Source of the DNA: SLAN01 sp046545955
Lineage (GTDB): Bacteria; Spirochaetota; Spirochaetia; DSM-27196; SKKC01
Length of the DNA: 14,795 nucleotides
Direction: 5' to 3'
Assembly: GCA_046545955.1 (NCBI GenBank)
Contig: JBKGYS010000058.1
Coordinates: 1 to 14,795, forward strand
The position numbers and the translations under genes were made by a program. The notes under the pieces were generated by a model. That model did no database searches and was not told the DNA's origin. It saw only the letters and a program-made list of their open reading frames with translations. Below, piece by piece: positions 1 through 6,631 of this stretch; the stretch's first letter is position 1, and each line of letters opens with the position of its first letter.

Positions 1-9
1 AAGTAAGCC

Positions 10-963
10 ATGGCAGATAATACCAAGAATACGCAACGACACGCTGCCGATATTGCAGCGCGGGAAAATGAGCTTCGTTTCCAGGCCTCTTCTCGCGGCA
101 CTATCCTGGGATCGAGACGCGCACAGCGGATCCTCGGCGCGATTCCCTCCCGCCTGTTCGTTCTCTTTATTCTCGCAATCTGGACGCTCCCGTCAATCGG
201 GCTTCTCGTCAGCTCTTTTCGAACAGAATTGGCTATACAGCAGTCCGGCTGGTGGATGGGGCTCCTGAATTTTACCGACTTCGAACAGTGGACAATAGCA
301 AACTACGAACAGGTCCTGACCGCGGACGGTATGGGTGTAGGTTTCTTTAACAGTATCCTGATTACATTGCCGTCTACGGTTATCCCTATTACCATCGCCG
401 CCTTCGCTGCGTACGCGATTGCCTGGATGCGGTTTCCCGGCCGGTATATTCTGTTTGTGCTTATAGTTGGCCTGCTTGTCGTACCGCTGCAGATGGCGCT
501 TATACCGGTTCTTCGTGTGTACACGCGCTATCAGATTAACGGAACGTATGTAGGAATGTGGCTTGCGCACACCGGATTCGGCTTGCCTCTGGCTACCTAC
601 CTGCTCTACGGCTACATTTCGAGTATTCCTCAATCGATCCTCGAGTCGGCGTTCGCCGACGGAGCGACACCGTGGCTTACTTTCACACGGCTTATATTGC
701 CGCTTTCGATTCCGGCGGTCGCCTCGTTCGCGATTTTTCAGTTCCTGTGGGTATGGAATGACCTTCTCGTGGCGCTTGTTTTCTTCGGCACACGGCGACC
801 GATTGTAACGACGCGCTTGGCTGAGCTCGTCGGCAGCCGCGGCCAATCGTGGCACACACTCACCGCCGGCGCGTTCGTGAGTATGGTTGTCCCGCTCATT
901 ATCTTCTTCTCGCTGCAGCGCTACTTCGTGCGGGGAATGATGGCGGGTTCGGTTAAAGGATAA
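10..963 (+). CDS. Carbohydrate ABC transporter permease, MalG-like
   Basis: This is one of the two inner-membrane channel subunits of a binding-protein-dependent sugar importer (MalG/UgpE type, CUT1-like). The 317-residue protein has a polar N-terminal extension of about 45 residues and then about six membrane segments, near 48-68, 110-135, 145-168, 182-203, 235-258 and 284-302. The conserved EAA loop that docks on the ATPase is at residues 212-231, with E-S-A-F-A-D-G-A followed by I-L-P-L. The family is usually about 270-300 residues, so the extra length is in the cytoplasmic N-terminus. A TAA at 4-6, three bases before the ATG, is probably the stop of the partner permease, cut off by the window edge. 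No Shine-Dalgarno sequence is visible because it would lie in that upstream gene. The sugar cannot be deduced. The LacI-family gene downstream is the likely regulator. Confidence 0.93.
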   Translation: MADNTKNTQRHAADIAARENELRFQASSRGTILGSRRAQRILGAIPSRLFVLFILAIWTLPSIGLLVSSFRTELAIQQSGWWMGLLNFTDFEQWTIANYEQVLTADGMGVGFFNSILITLPSTVIPITIAAFAAYAIAWMRFPGRYILFVLIVGLLVVPLQMALIPVLRVYTRYQINGTYVGMWLAHTGFGLPLATYLLYGYISSIPQSILESAFADGATPWLTFTRLILPLSIPAVASFAIFQFLWVWNDLLVALVFFGTRRPIVTTRLAELVGSRGQSWHTLTAGAFVSMVVPLIIFFSLQRYFVRGMMAGSVKG

Positions 964-1017
964 GTACACAGCTGCCCGGTCCGGTTCTGCCGGATAATAA
1001 GAGGCCGCTGTATTATG

Positions 1018-1077
1018 GCCCGCCGCCCGCTTTCGCGGCCTCCGCGATAGTCGTGCCCGGCGGGCTCTCTTTTATTT
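1018..1077 (+). terminator. Candidate intrinsic terminator/attenuator between permease and LacI gene
   Basis: An 8-bp perfect stem (1018-1025 with 1058-1065, GCCCGCCG/CGGCGGGC) encloses a small hairpin, CCGC-TTTC-GCGG at 1027-1038. It is followed directly by the T-rich run TCTCTTTTATTT at 1066-1077. It lies 54 bases after the permease stop, so it may end the transporter transcript. A second 8-bp stem (1001-1008 with 1035-1042, GAGGCCGC/GCGGCCTC) interleaves with the first, so the two cannot form together as simple hairpins. That would also allow attenuation of the downstream regulator. The T run is interrupted, and in GC-rich DNA some of this pairing may arise by chance. Confidence 0.45.
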
Positions 1078-1104
1078 GGATAAGTTCGCTTGGCCTATGC
1101 GCTT

Positions 1105-2145
1105 ATGAAACGACGAAGAGTCTCGGCAGCCGATGTTGCGCGCGAAGCGGGAGTGTCCCGCACCACCGTGTCGTTTGTTCTCAACAACACGCCCGGCAAA
1201 AGTATCTCCGAGGATACCCGGCAGCGCGTACTCGAAGCGTGTCAACGGCTCGACTACGAGCCCGACGAAAACGCCCGCCGGGTGGCAATGGTAAGAAATC
1301 AGACCGTCGGACTCTATATTCGCCACAGCCAGTACGTCTACACCGATGCATTTATCGTGCGAACGGTAGAAGGAATGGCCCAGGCGGTGAACCGCCATCG
1401 TGTACAGCTGGTAATTCAGCCCATCTCCCAGGCGGCGGAGATCACCTACGGGAATCTCGTCGAGCGGGATGGACTCGACGGCGTCATACTCATTAACACG
1501 CGGCAGAACGACCCGGAACTGCGCGAACTGGTCGATAACCAGGTACCCGTGGTCAGCCTCGATGACCTCGGTGAAACGCCGATTGACCAGGTCTACATAG
1601 ACAACGCGGGCGCTGCTCAGGAAATGGTAGAATACCTTGCGGGCCTCGGACACGAACGGATCGCGATGATCACCAATGCGCCGATCTACTACACGGCGAG
1701 CTCGCTTCGAGTGCGAGGGTACCGCGCGGCCCTCGAGAAGCATGGAATATCGTTCGGCGATCGTTACGTCGAGATCGCGGATTTTTCCGAACAAAGTGGC
1801 TATGAAGCGATGACAAGGCTCCTGAAGCTACGACCCCGGCCGACCGCTGTATTCGCCGGAAACGATGTCGTCGCGTACGGGGCGCTTTTCGCGATTCGGG
1901 AAGGCGGGTATTCGATTCCGGGAGATATTTCGCTCGTCGGCTTCGATGACGATTACCTCAGCCGCTATCTCAACCCCCCGCTGACGACCATGGCATTGCC
2001 GGCCGCCGGCATGGGTTCCGCTGCGGTTGGACGTCTCGTCGAGCGTATGAACCGAATCGACACGGGGCCACCGCAAAAGCTCGTGCTGCCTACCCATATA
2101 AGCATTCGTGCATCGGCAGCTCCTCCCCGTAACGCCCCGATTTAG
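1105..2145 (+). CDS. LacI/GalR-family transcriptional regulator
   Basis: This is a dimeric DNA-binding repressor or regulator with a sugar-sensing periplasmic-binding-protein-like core. The helix-turn-helix is at residues 6-27 (V-S-A-A-D-V-A-R-E-A-G-V-S then T-T-V-S-F-V-L-N), the classic LacI N-terminus. A linker around 50-66 contains Y-E-P-D-E-N-A-R-R, and the effector-binding core runs from about 67 to 336. Recognisable core motifs are R-G-Y-R near 204, the A-G-N-D-V-V-A-Y-G segment at 251-259 and V-G-F-D-D-D at 278-283. The ATG at 1105 gives 346 residues and matches how the family begins; an in-frame TTG at 1090 would add five residues. Neither start has a convincing ribosome-binding site. 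Its position after the sugar permease suggests control of that transporter operon. The inducing sugar and operator are not identifiable here. Confidence 0.93.
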   Translation: MKRRRVSAADVAREAGVSRTTVSFVLNNTPGKSISEDTRQRVLEACQRLDYEPDENARRVAMVRNQTVGLYIRHSQYVYTDAFIVRTVEGMAQAVNRHRVQLVIQPISQAAEITYGNLVERDGLDGVILINTRQNDPELRELVDNQVPVVSLDDLGETPIDQVYIDNAGAAQEMVEYLAGLGHERIAMITNAPIYYTASSLRVRGYRAALEKHGISFGDRYVEIADFSEQSGYEAMTRLLKLRPRPTAVFAGNDVVAYGALFAIREGGYSIPGDISLVGFDDDYLSRYLNPPLTTMALPAAGMGSAAVGRLVERMNRIDTGPPQKLVLPTHISIRASAAPPRNAPI

Positions 2146-2207
2146 AGGTCCGGCGCTTTTCGTGTCGTCGATTTCCCGGTATTGTAGGCGACCGGAGCGC
2201 AGTGTAC

Positions 2208-3014
2208 ATGGAACCGACTCAGGTGGTCGCAGCGGCCGGTCTCAACGCCGTCGTTGCCGCCGCCGCCTTCTATAAGGATGCAGTTACGCTGTCCGGGGCA
2301 CTCGTGGGGTTTGTCACCGGTAGCGTGATATACGTCGCCGGTGCCGGATACTGGGCGGTGTTAATTCTCTTCTTCCTCTCGTCGACGCTTTTCGGTCGCC
2401 TCCGTCCCTCGAAACGGACAGATACTGAGCGGGTACAGGCAAAGGGTGGTCGGCGCGACGGTTGGCAGGTACTCGCCAACGTAGCTCCCGCGGCAATCGC
2501 TGCGATAGTGTTCATTCACACGGGTGCTACTTCCGCTATCCGGGTTTATGCAGCGGTAATGGCGGCTGCGACAGCCGACACGTGGTCAAGCGAAATAGGC
2601 GTTCTGAGTAACACACCACCTGTCTCCATCCTTACGCTCAAGCCGTCACTGCCGGGTCTTTCGGGAGCCATTTCGACACTGGGCCTGGTCGCCGGCGGCG
2701 CAGGCGCGCTGGTCGCTTCCGGTTTCACTGCCTTGACTGCGCTCGCCACCGGGACGCCAACCACAGAAGCGCTCGTAGTATTTTTGATTGGTCTCGGGCT
2801 CGGGGTGGCGGGCACGCTCATCGATAGTCTGCTCGGCGCTGCCGCGCAGGTCCAGTACCGCACCTCGGATGGGATGCTCACCGAACGCCCGAATGACCCG
2901 GCGGGAGTCGCGCATACCATTGCCCGGGGACTACCCTGGGTAACGAACGACGTGGTCAACTTCGTTACCACATCGTCGGTGGCACTCGCAGCGCTTCTGA
3001 TTAGTCTGTTCTGA
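2208..3014 (+). CDS. DUF92 (TIGR00297-like) integral membrane protein
   Basis: This 268-residue polytopic membrane protein belongs to the DUF92 family, whose plant member VTE6 phosphorylates phytyl phosphate. The bacterial substrates are not established, and a role as an isoprenoid- or phospho-alcohol kinase is inference only. Family hallmarks visible are Q-V-L-A-N at 87-91, A-T-A-D-T-W-S-S-E-I-G at 121-131, the segment L-K-P-S-L-P-G-L-S-G-A-I-S at 144-156, I-D-S-L-L-G-A-A-A-Q at 205-214, and a C-terminal N-D-V-V-N-F at 247-252. About six or seven hydrophobic segments are present. The ATG at 2208 is preferred because GGAG at 2194-2197 lies 10 bases upstream; a GTG at 2202 would add two residues but sits only 4 bases from it. 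The gene starts 62 bases after the LacI gene on the same strand, so co-transcription is possible but not shown. Confidence 0.88.
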   Translation: MEPTQVVAAAGLNAVVAAAAFYKDAVTLSGALVGFVTGSVIYVAGAGYWAVLILFFLSSTLFGRLRPSKRTDTERVQAKGGRRDGWQVLANVAPAAIAAIVFIHTGATSAIRVYAAVMAAATADTWSSEIGVLSNTPPVSILTLKPSLPGLSGAISTLGLVAGGAGALVASGFTALTALATGTPTTEALVVFLIGLGLGVAGTLIDSLLGAAAQVQYRTSDGMLTERPNDPAGVAHTIARGLPWVTNDVVNFVTTSSVALAALLISLF

Positions 3015-3063
3015 TTAGTCAGTAATGGACCCGAGCGGCTGACGCTTCCCTATCGCAGCGACG

Positions 3064-3387
3064 TTACTCTTTCGCTTTTACTTCGCTCGATAGCCAGCTC
3101 AGATACGCAGGAAGCCCCGAGTCGACCGGGAGAAACAGGAGCTCGGGCACATCGTAGGAGTGAATCGTTTGAAGGTGTGCCTCGAAGCGCTCACGCGCTT
3201 CCGCTGTAGTCTTGCACAGCAGAATCGATTCCTCTTCGTCGGCGACGCTACCTTCCCAGTGAAAAAAACTGCGTGCACCCGGAAGAATCTGAACGCACGC
3301 GGCAAGTCGGGCCTCGACGAGACTTCGCGCTATCCCTGCGGCTTGGTCGGGCGGTGCAGTGGTTATGGCTACTGTGTATTCGGTCAT
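3064..3387 (-). CDS. cutA: Divalent-cation tolerance protein CutA
   Basis: CutA is a small trimeric cytoplasmic protein with a ferredoxin-like fold similar to PII signalling proteins. It was first linked to copper tolerance in E. coli, and its exact role is still debated. The 107-residue length is typical. Family landmarks are A-A-C-V-Q-I at 29-34, F-H-W-E-G at 42-46, the E-S-I-L-L-C-K-T segment at 53-60, and the C-terminal signature H-S-Y-D-V-P-E-L at 76-83 followed by Y-L-S-W-L at 95-99. It begins 18 bases downstream of cheW on the same strand, so the two are probably co-transcribed. No functional link between them is apparent. The gene converges with the DUF92 gene across a 49-base gap holding only a 5-bp inverted repeat and no convincing terminator. 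Confidence 0.95.
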   Translation of the reverse strand: MTEYTVAITTAPPDQAAGIARSLVEARLAACVQILPGARSFFHWEGSVADEEESILLCKTTAEARERFEAHLQTIHSYDVPELLFLPVDSGLPAYLSWLSSEVKAKE

Positions 3388-3405
3388 AATCGCACCCTGC
3401 CCGAA

Positions 3406-3891
3406 CTACGCGGTATGCTCGGCGACTGCGGCCATTTCCTCATCCCGGAAAATACGGTCGATATCGAGTATGATAATGAACTGCTCCGAGAGCTTTCCAA
3501 TCCCGTGGATAAAACGGTTATCAATCTTCGTTCCGATAGAGGGAGCCGGTTCGATCTGGCTGTCGTTCAGCCCGATAACCTCCTGGACGGAGTCGGCGAG
3601 TGCCCCGATGGTCACGGTATCGTCGTCAATTTCGACTTCGAGAACGACAATGGACGTGTCGATGGTCTGCTCGGTCCTGCCCATGTCGAACTTGAGACGC
3701 AGATCGACTACAGGAACAACGCTACCACGGAGATTAATGACGCCACGCATAAAATCCTGCGTTCTCGGAACCTTCGTCACTTCGGTGTATTCGAGCACCT
3801 CTTTGACCTTGTTCACTTCGACTGCGTACTGTTCTCCCTCGAGAGTAAATGTCAGGTACTGATGGTCCGCAGTTTGTACGGTGTCGCTCAT
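3406..3891 (-). CDS. cheW: Chemotaxis coupling protein CheW
   Basis: CheW is the SH3-like adaptor that joins methyl-accepting chemoreceptors to the histidine kinase CheA in the polar signalling array. The protein is about 161 residues and consists of a single CheW domain. Key parts are the N-terminal Y-L-T-F-T-L-E-G-E-Q-Y-A-V-E strand, the V-P-R-T segment, G-V-I-N-L-R-G-S-V-V-P-V-V-D-L-R near residues 50-65 (the conserved N-L-R-G core), and L-A-D-S-V-Q-E-V near 98-105. Two ATGs are adjacent (3892-3894 and 3889-3891). GGGAG at 3899-3903 lies 4 bases from the first and 7 from the second, so the second is chosen. No cheA, cheY or receptor gene is next to it, so it is outside the main chemotaxis cluster or is an additional CheW. 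It is followed closely by cutA. Confidence 0.96.
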   Translation of the reverse strand: MSDTVQTADHQYLTFTLEGEQYAVEVNKVKEVLEYTEVTKVPRTQDFMRGVINLRGSVVPVVDLRLKFDMGRTEQTIDTSIVVLEVEIDDDTVTIGALADSVQEVIGLNDSQIEPAPSIGTKIDNRFIHGIGKLSEQFIIILDIDRIFRDEEMAAVAEHTA

Positions 3892-3898
3892 CATTCAT

Positions 3899-3903
3899 CT
3901 CCC
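3899..3903 (-). promoter_or_regulatory. Ribosome-binding site deciding the cheW start
   Basis: On the minus strand this reads GGGAG. It lies 7 bases from the ATG at 3889-3891 and only 4 bases from the ATG at 3892-3894, favouring the inner start. One arm of the inverted repeat described below (3906-3914) ends two bases upstream of it. Confidence 0.65.
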
Positions 3904-3905
3904 GT

Positions 3906-3967
3906 ACCACCGGTTGTGCGGGGGCACTTATACTTTGGCTTTAGATCGATAGTATACGACCGGTGGT
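3906..3967. repeat. 9-bp perfect inverted repeat flanking the cheW promoter region
   Basis: ACCACCGGT at 3906-3914 and its exact reverse complement ACCGGTGGT at 3959-3967 are separated by 44 bases. One arm falls between the candidate -35 and -10 boxes and the other lies next to the cheW ribosome-binding site. This arrangement could be a two-site operator with looping. In a thyX read-through transcript it could instead form an RNA stem near the cheW start. No regulator is identified. Confidence 0.4.
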
Positions 3968-3980
3968 CGCCGGGGGTAAA
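3951..3980 (-). promoter_or_regulatory. Candidate sigma-70-type promoter for cheW-cutA
   Basis: On the minus strand, TTTACC (at 3975-3980) and TATACT (at 3951-3956) are separated by 18 bases. They match four of six and five of six consensus positions. The -10 box lies 57 bases upstream of the chosen cheW ATG. It is in the 118-121-base gap after thyX, so cheW-cutA may have a promoter separate from capA-thyX. The assignment rests on motif matching by eye only. Confidence 0.4.
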
Positions 3981-4012
3981 GACTCAGCCACATCTTACTC
4001 CGGGCGCTTTCC

Positions 4013-4855
4013 TTAGAACAGTTTGGCTTTCAGCCGTTCAAGCCGTTTTCCGGTCAACCCCGCCCGTTCCGCGGCTTCGTCGAATCCGACCCCTGCGGCA
4101 AGCGCCTTCACTACCTCGTATTCACGAGCCGAAAGACAAGTACCACCGAGCACGTGCTCGCGAAACGCTTCGGTAGCGATCGGGGCAACTTTCCCGGCCA
4201 TATCGAACATGACCTCCGCGTACGCGCGAATCTCGTACTGGGCATGGCTGTCCAGCCTCAACTCGAGAAAGTGGAACAGATTGTGCAGGTCCACCTGCCA
4301 GTACCACTGTGTGTAAAGGCTCAGCGGCAGATTTATTCGCGCGAGCTCCCGGGCAAGCCCGGTGTCGAGCAGTGCTTCATACGCCTCATAGCCTGATCGC
4401 TGGCCTTCGACCAACTGGGCTTGAACGTGCTCTGCAAGGTCCGGCGGCAGGGGGGCGCTGTCACGCCCCTGCTTATTGTCGACAGCCTGTGCCGAAATTT
4501 CGTCGGACTCGGGCACATAGAATTCATCCTCCATGACACTGTAGCGGCCGCTGATCTCATTGAGTCGCGCCGTACGGTGCCGTACCCACTGCCGGGCGAC
4601 GAAGATGGGCATCTTCGTGTGAAAGGTCAGAATAACCTGCTCGAAGGGAGATGTATGTCGGTTTCGCATGAGGTAGTTAATAAGACCGCGGTCCTCGCGC
4701 ACGGTTTTCGTGCCCTTGCCGTAGCTTACCCGAGCCGACTGGACGATACGGTCGTCGCTTCCCATGTAATCAACAAGGCGGACAAATCCCTTGTCGAGAA
4801 CCCGAACCTCCTGGTCAAGAATCGCATCGGCTTCGGGAACCACGCTGTGTGCCAT
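4013..4855 (-). CDS. thyX: Flavin-dependent thymidylate synthase ThyX
   Basis: ThyX makes dTMP from dUMP using methylenetetrahydrofolate as carbon donor and FAD/NAD(P)H as reductant. It replaces the classical ThyA and acts as a cytoplasmic tetramer. The 280-residue protein carries the diagnostic R-H-R-x7-S motif at 92-102 (R92, H93, R94, S102). It also has the second signature H-N-L-F-H-F-L-E-L-R-L-D-S-H-A-Q-Y-E-I-R at 191-210. The ATG at 4853-4855 overlaps the TAA stop of the upstream capA-like gene (TAATG), and GAGAGGG at 4864-4870 gives an 8-base ribosome-binding spacing. Translational coupling is therefore likely. Typical ThyX proteins are about 220-250 residues. The extra length here is mainly a C-terminal helical tail (about 238-280) that resembles a LuxR-type helix-turn-helix. 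Confidence 0.96.
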   Translation of the reverse strand: MAHSVVPEADAILDQEVRVLDKGFVRLVDYMGSDDRIVQSARVSYGKGTKTVREDRGLINYLMRNRHTSPFEQVILTFHTKMPIFVARQWVRHRTARLNEISGRYSVMEDEFYVPESDEISAQAVDNKQGRDSAPLPPDLAEHVQAQLVEGQRSGYEAYEALLDTGLARELARINLPLSLYTQWYWQVDLHNLFHFLELRLDSHAQYEIRAYAEVMFDMAGKVAPIATEAFREHVLGGTCLSAREYEVVKALAAGVGFDEAAERAGLTGKRLERLKAKLF

Positions 4856-6009
4856 TAATCTAACCCTCTCATGTGTTCGTACGTGTACCGCCGGTGTATA
4901 CCCGCGTTATCGCTTGCACGGAATCGGTAGAATCGCCTCCACGCCGGGTCTACGTCCTCACGAAACCGCATCGGCAGAAGCTCCTCGACGGTCACCCCAC
5001 CGTCCGGGTGGTGATAATGCGTAATCGGCACGGGATCGACATCCGAAACGGTAGCCCCGTCCTGAGTGAACGCTACCGATACGCGAAACACCGCCGAGTC
5101 TCCGGTTTCGGCCCGCCAGTGATCGTACTCGGCCGGACCAATCCGCCACGTCTGCCCGGATACGAAGTTACCGAGACTCGGCATGATCACCGCCCGCCTG
5201 CCGTCTTCGCCCTCGACGAGTTCCCACGGCTGCAGCACATGCGGATGGTGCCCCCAGAGAATATCCACGCCGGCGTCCACCGCCCTGCGGTAGAAACGCC
5301 GTGAGCGGGAATCCGGCGAAGGACGGTACTCGGTTCCGTCGTGCACGCTAAGGATAAACAAATCGTAGCTCTTCGTCACTTCCTCCAGCAAATCGAGAAA
5401 GCCGTCGGCGGCTTCCTCGGCGTGCGGAACGTAGTAGGTCAACTCCGAACCGCTGTGATCGTTAAGAATGCGGGTTATCGCGAGTACACCGATGCTTTTC
5501 CCCTCCCACTCGATGGAAGTGACTTCGAATCGGCCGTCGGACTCTCCTCTCGCACCGGAGAAGTGGATTCGGTGCCTGTCGGCCAGCTGCGAAAGCGATT
5601 CCCGTGTAGCAAGTACACCGTCGGACTTGTAGTCGGTCGTGTGATTGTTGGCAATCGAGAAAACATTGAGGCCGGAATCGATTGCCGATTCCACGTAAGA
5701 AGTATGTACATTGAAGCGAGGGTAGGATGCCCAGGGGCGGTCGGAATCCACGACGAACTCGAGCTGTCCGAAGGCGTAGTCGCTATCCTTGAAGTAGGAG
5801 GAAACCGGCGAATAAATTCTGCCGTAGTCATTCATCCCGAAGTTGACGTCGTGCGCCATGATATCGCCGATGAATGCGAGACGAAGCGGGCGCGGCGGAC
5901 TTTCGGCGCCAAGCCCCAACACGAGGAAGTTCACATGAAAACAAATGCCCACGATTATGCCAGGCCATTTGCGGGCGCGTCCCACGGCAACAGGGAGTAT
6001 GCAAAGCAT
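4855..6009 (-). CDS. CapA-family (PGA_cap) exported metallophosphatase-fold protein
   Basis: The protein belongs to the CapA/poly-gamma-glutamate-synthesis family, which has a calcineurin-like phosphoesterase fold. Most members have no proven reaction, and some take part in capsule anchoring or envelope processes. Using the ATG at 6007-6009 (384 residues), motifs are G-D-I-M-A-H-D at 48-54, A-N-N-H at 120-123, S-V-H-D-G-T-E-Y at 221-228, G-H-H-P-H-V-L-Q-P-W-E at 253-263, and S-L-G-N-F at 278-282. The N-terminus R-A-R-K followed by a hydrophobic stretch and L-G-A before E-S looks like a signal peptide. That argues for starting at 6009, or at GTG 5991 or 5985, and not further in. None of these has a clear ribosome-binding site. 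The frame stays open to 6099. The start region overlaps the divergent membrane-protein gene, and the stop overlaps the thyX start by one base. Confidence 0.82.
   Translation of the reverse strand: MLCILPVAVGRARKWPGIIVGICFHVNFLVLGLGAESPPRPLRLAFIGDIMAHDVNFGMNDYGRIYSPVSSYFKDSDYAFGQLEFVVDSDRPWASYPRFNVHTSYVESAIDSGLNVFSIANNHTTDYKSDGVLATRESLSQLADRHRIHFSGARGESDGRFEVTSIEWEGKSIGVLAITRILNDHSGSELTYYVPHAEEAADGFLDLLEEVTKSYDLFILSVHDGTEYRPSPDSRSRRFYRRAVDAGVDILWGHHPHVLQPWELVEGEDGRRAVIMPSLGNFVSGQTWRIGPAEYDHWRAETGDSAVFRVSVAFTQDGATVSDVDPVPITHYHHPDGGVTVEELLPMRFREDVDPAWRRFYRFRASDNAGIHRRYTYEHMRGLD
5923..5927 (+). promoter_or_regulatory. Ribosome-binding site deciding the start of the membrane-protein gene
   Basis: GAGGA lies 7 bases before the ATG at 5935-5937. 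This is why the gene is started there even though the same frame stays open upstream to an ATG at 5341, a stretch that is only the antisense of the capA-like gene. Confidence 0.7.
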
Positions 6010-6603
6010 CGGGCGACTATTGCAAGCGCGGTGTGGTTGTTGACGCTCCCGGCGATGCTTGTGCTGTTTCGCGCGACCCCATCCGAAATCGGACGACATC
6101 TCCTGCCGGCGGCAGTATATCCGACCATGAGCGTGTTTCCGTTTGTCCTCGCCGCCCTTTCTCCCCGCGCAGCGACGTTTACCGCCGCGATGGTGCTATC
6201 GGCGATCTCGATTCCGGTCCTTCTGGTCGGGTCGGGCCTCGCCGTCGGGGGCGACATACTGCTTGTTGTCGCGTTACCGAGCGCCGTCGGATACGCGGCA
6301 TTCGGGCTGCTTGTCGGTCGTCTGTCCGGCCGTCGCCTCGTATTGGTGACCTCGACGGTTTCGGTGGTCCTTGTGATTCCGCTTGTCCTGTATTGGCTCG
6401 ACCCAAACACGGCGGCAGCTACCGCGCTGCCGGGAAGCGGACCCCTCGGCCTCACCGCCATGCTGCTCGGACGATCGCCGACCTGGGCGCGCTTCGGCCC
6501 CGCATGGATATCCACCGGTGTGTACTCGTTTGCCGGTTGTATCGCGGCACTTGCCGTCGCCGCTACGGCGAAGTGGCCGAGGATACCTACCGGTAGCCAG
6601 TAG
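5935..6603 (+). CDS. Hypothetical multi-pass membrane protein
   Basis: I do not recognise a family. The 222-residue protein has a polar N-terminus of about 30 residues and then about six hydrophobic segments, near 32-50, 59-79, 84-102, 106-126, 134-155 and 190-212. A loop containing P-G-S-G-P-L-G-L-T and R-S-P-T-W-A-R-F-G lies before the last helix. It has no catalytic signature, cysteine pair or strongly charged helix that would suggest a channel, pump or enzyme. The ATG at 5935 is supported by GAGGA seven bases upstream, and the membrane character starts only after this point. It is transcribed divergently from the capA-like gene and their 5' ends overlap by up to 75 bases. The M23 peptidase gene starts 28 bases after its stop, suggesting one transcript. 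Confidence 0.75.
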   Translation: MKTNAHDYARPFAGASHGNREYAKHRATIASAVWLLTLPAMLVLFRATPSEIGRHLLPAAVYPTMSVFPFVLAALSPRAATFTAAMVLSAISIPVLLVGSGLAVGGDILLVVALPSAVGYAAFGLLVGRLSGRRLVLVTSTVSVVLVIPLVLYWLDPNTAAATALPGSGPLGLTAMLLGRSPTWARFGPAWISTGVYSFAGCIAALAVAATAKWPRIPTGSQ

Positions 6604-6631
6604 CGGGTTTAGCGGTTACGGTTACCCTGCT

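Noticed and set aside
993..1016. GATAAT (993-998) and TATTAT (1011-1016) as -10 boxes for the LacI gene
   Set aside because: Neither has a reasonable -35 box at 16-18 bases, and both lie upstream of the putative terminator.
3018..3044. GTCAG/CTGAC inverted repeat between the DUF92 and cutA genes
   Set aside because: The stem is only 5 bp and no T-run follows on either strand.
3160..4176. A 338-codon open frame on the plus strand
   Set aside because: It runs across the cutA, cheW and thyX region in antisense and has no recognisable motif, whereas all three minus-strand genes have clear family signatures.
5341..5934. A 198-codon upstream extension of the plus-strand membrane protein
   Set aside because: This stretch is antisense to the capA-like gene and non-hydrophobic, and the ATG at 5935 has a well-placed GAGGA site.
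6010..6099. A 30-residue upstream extension of the capA-like protein
   Set aside because: The segment is polar, rich in Arg, His and Gln, would place the signal peptide too far inside, and increases the overlap with the divergent gene.
6383..6631. An 83-codon upstream extension of the M23 peptidase frame
   Set aside because: It overlaps the end of the membrane-protein gene in another frame, and the signal peptide begins properly at the ATG at 6632.
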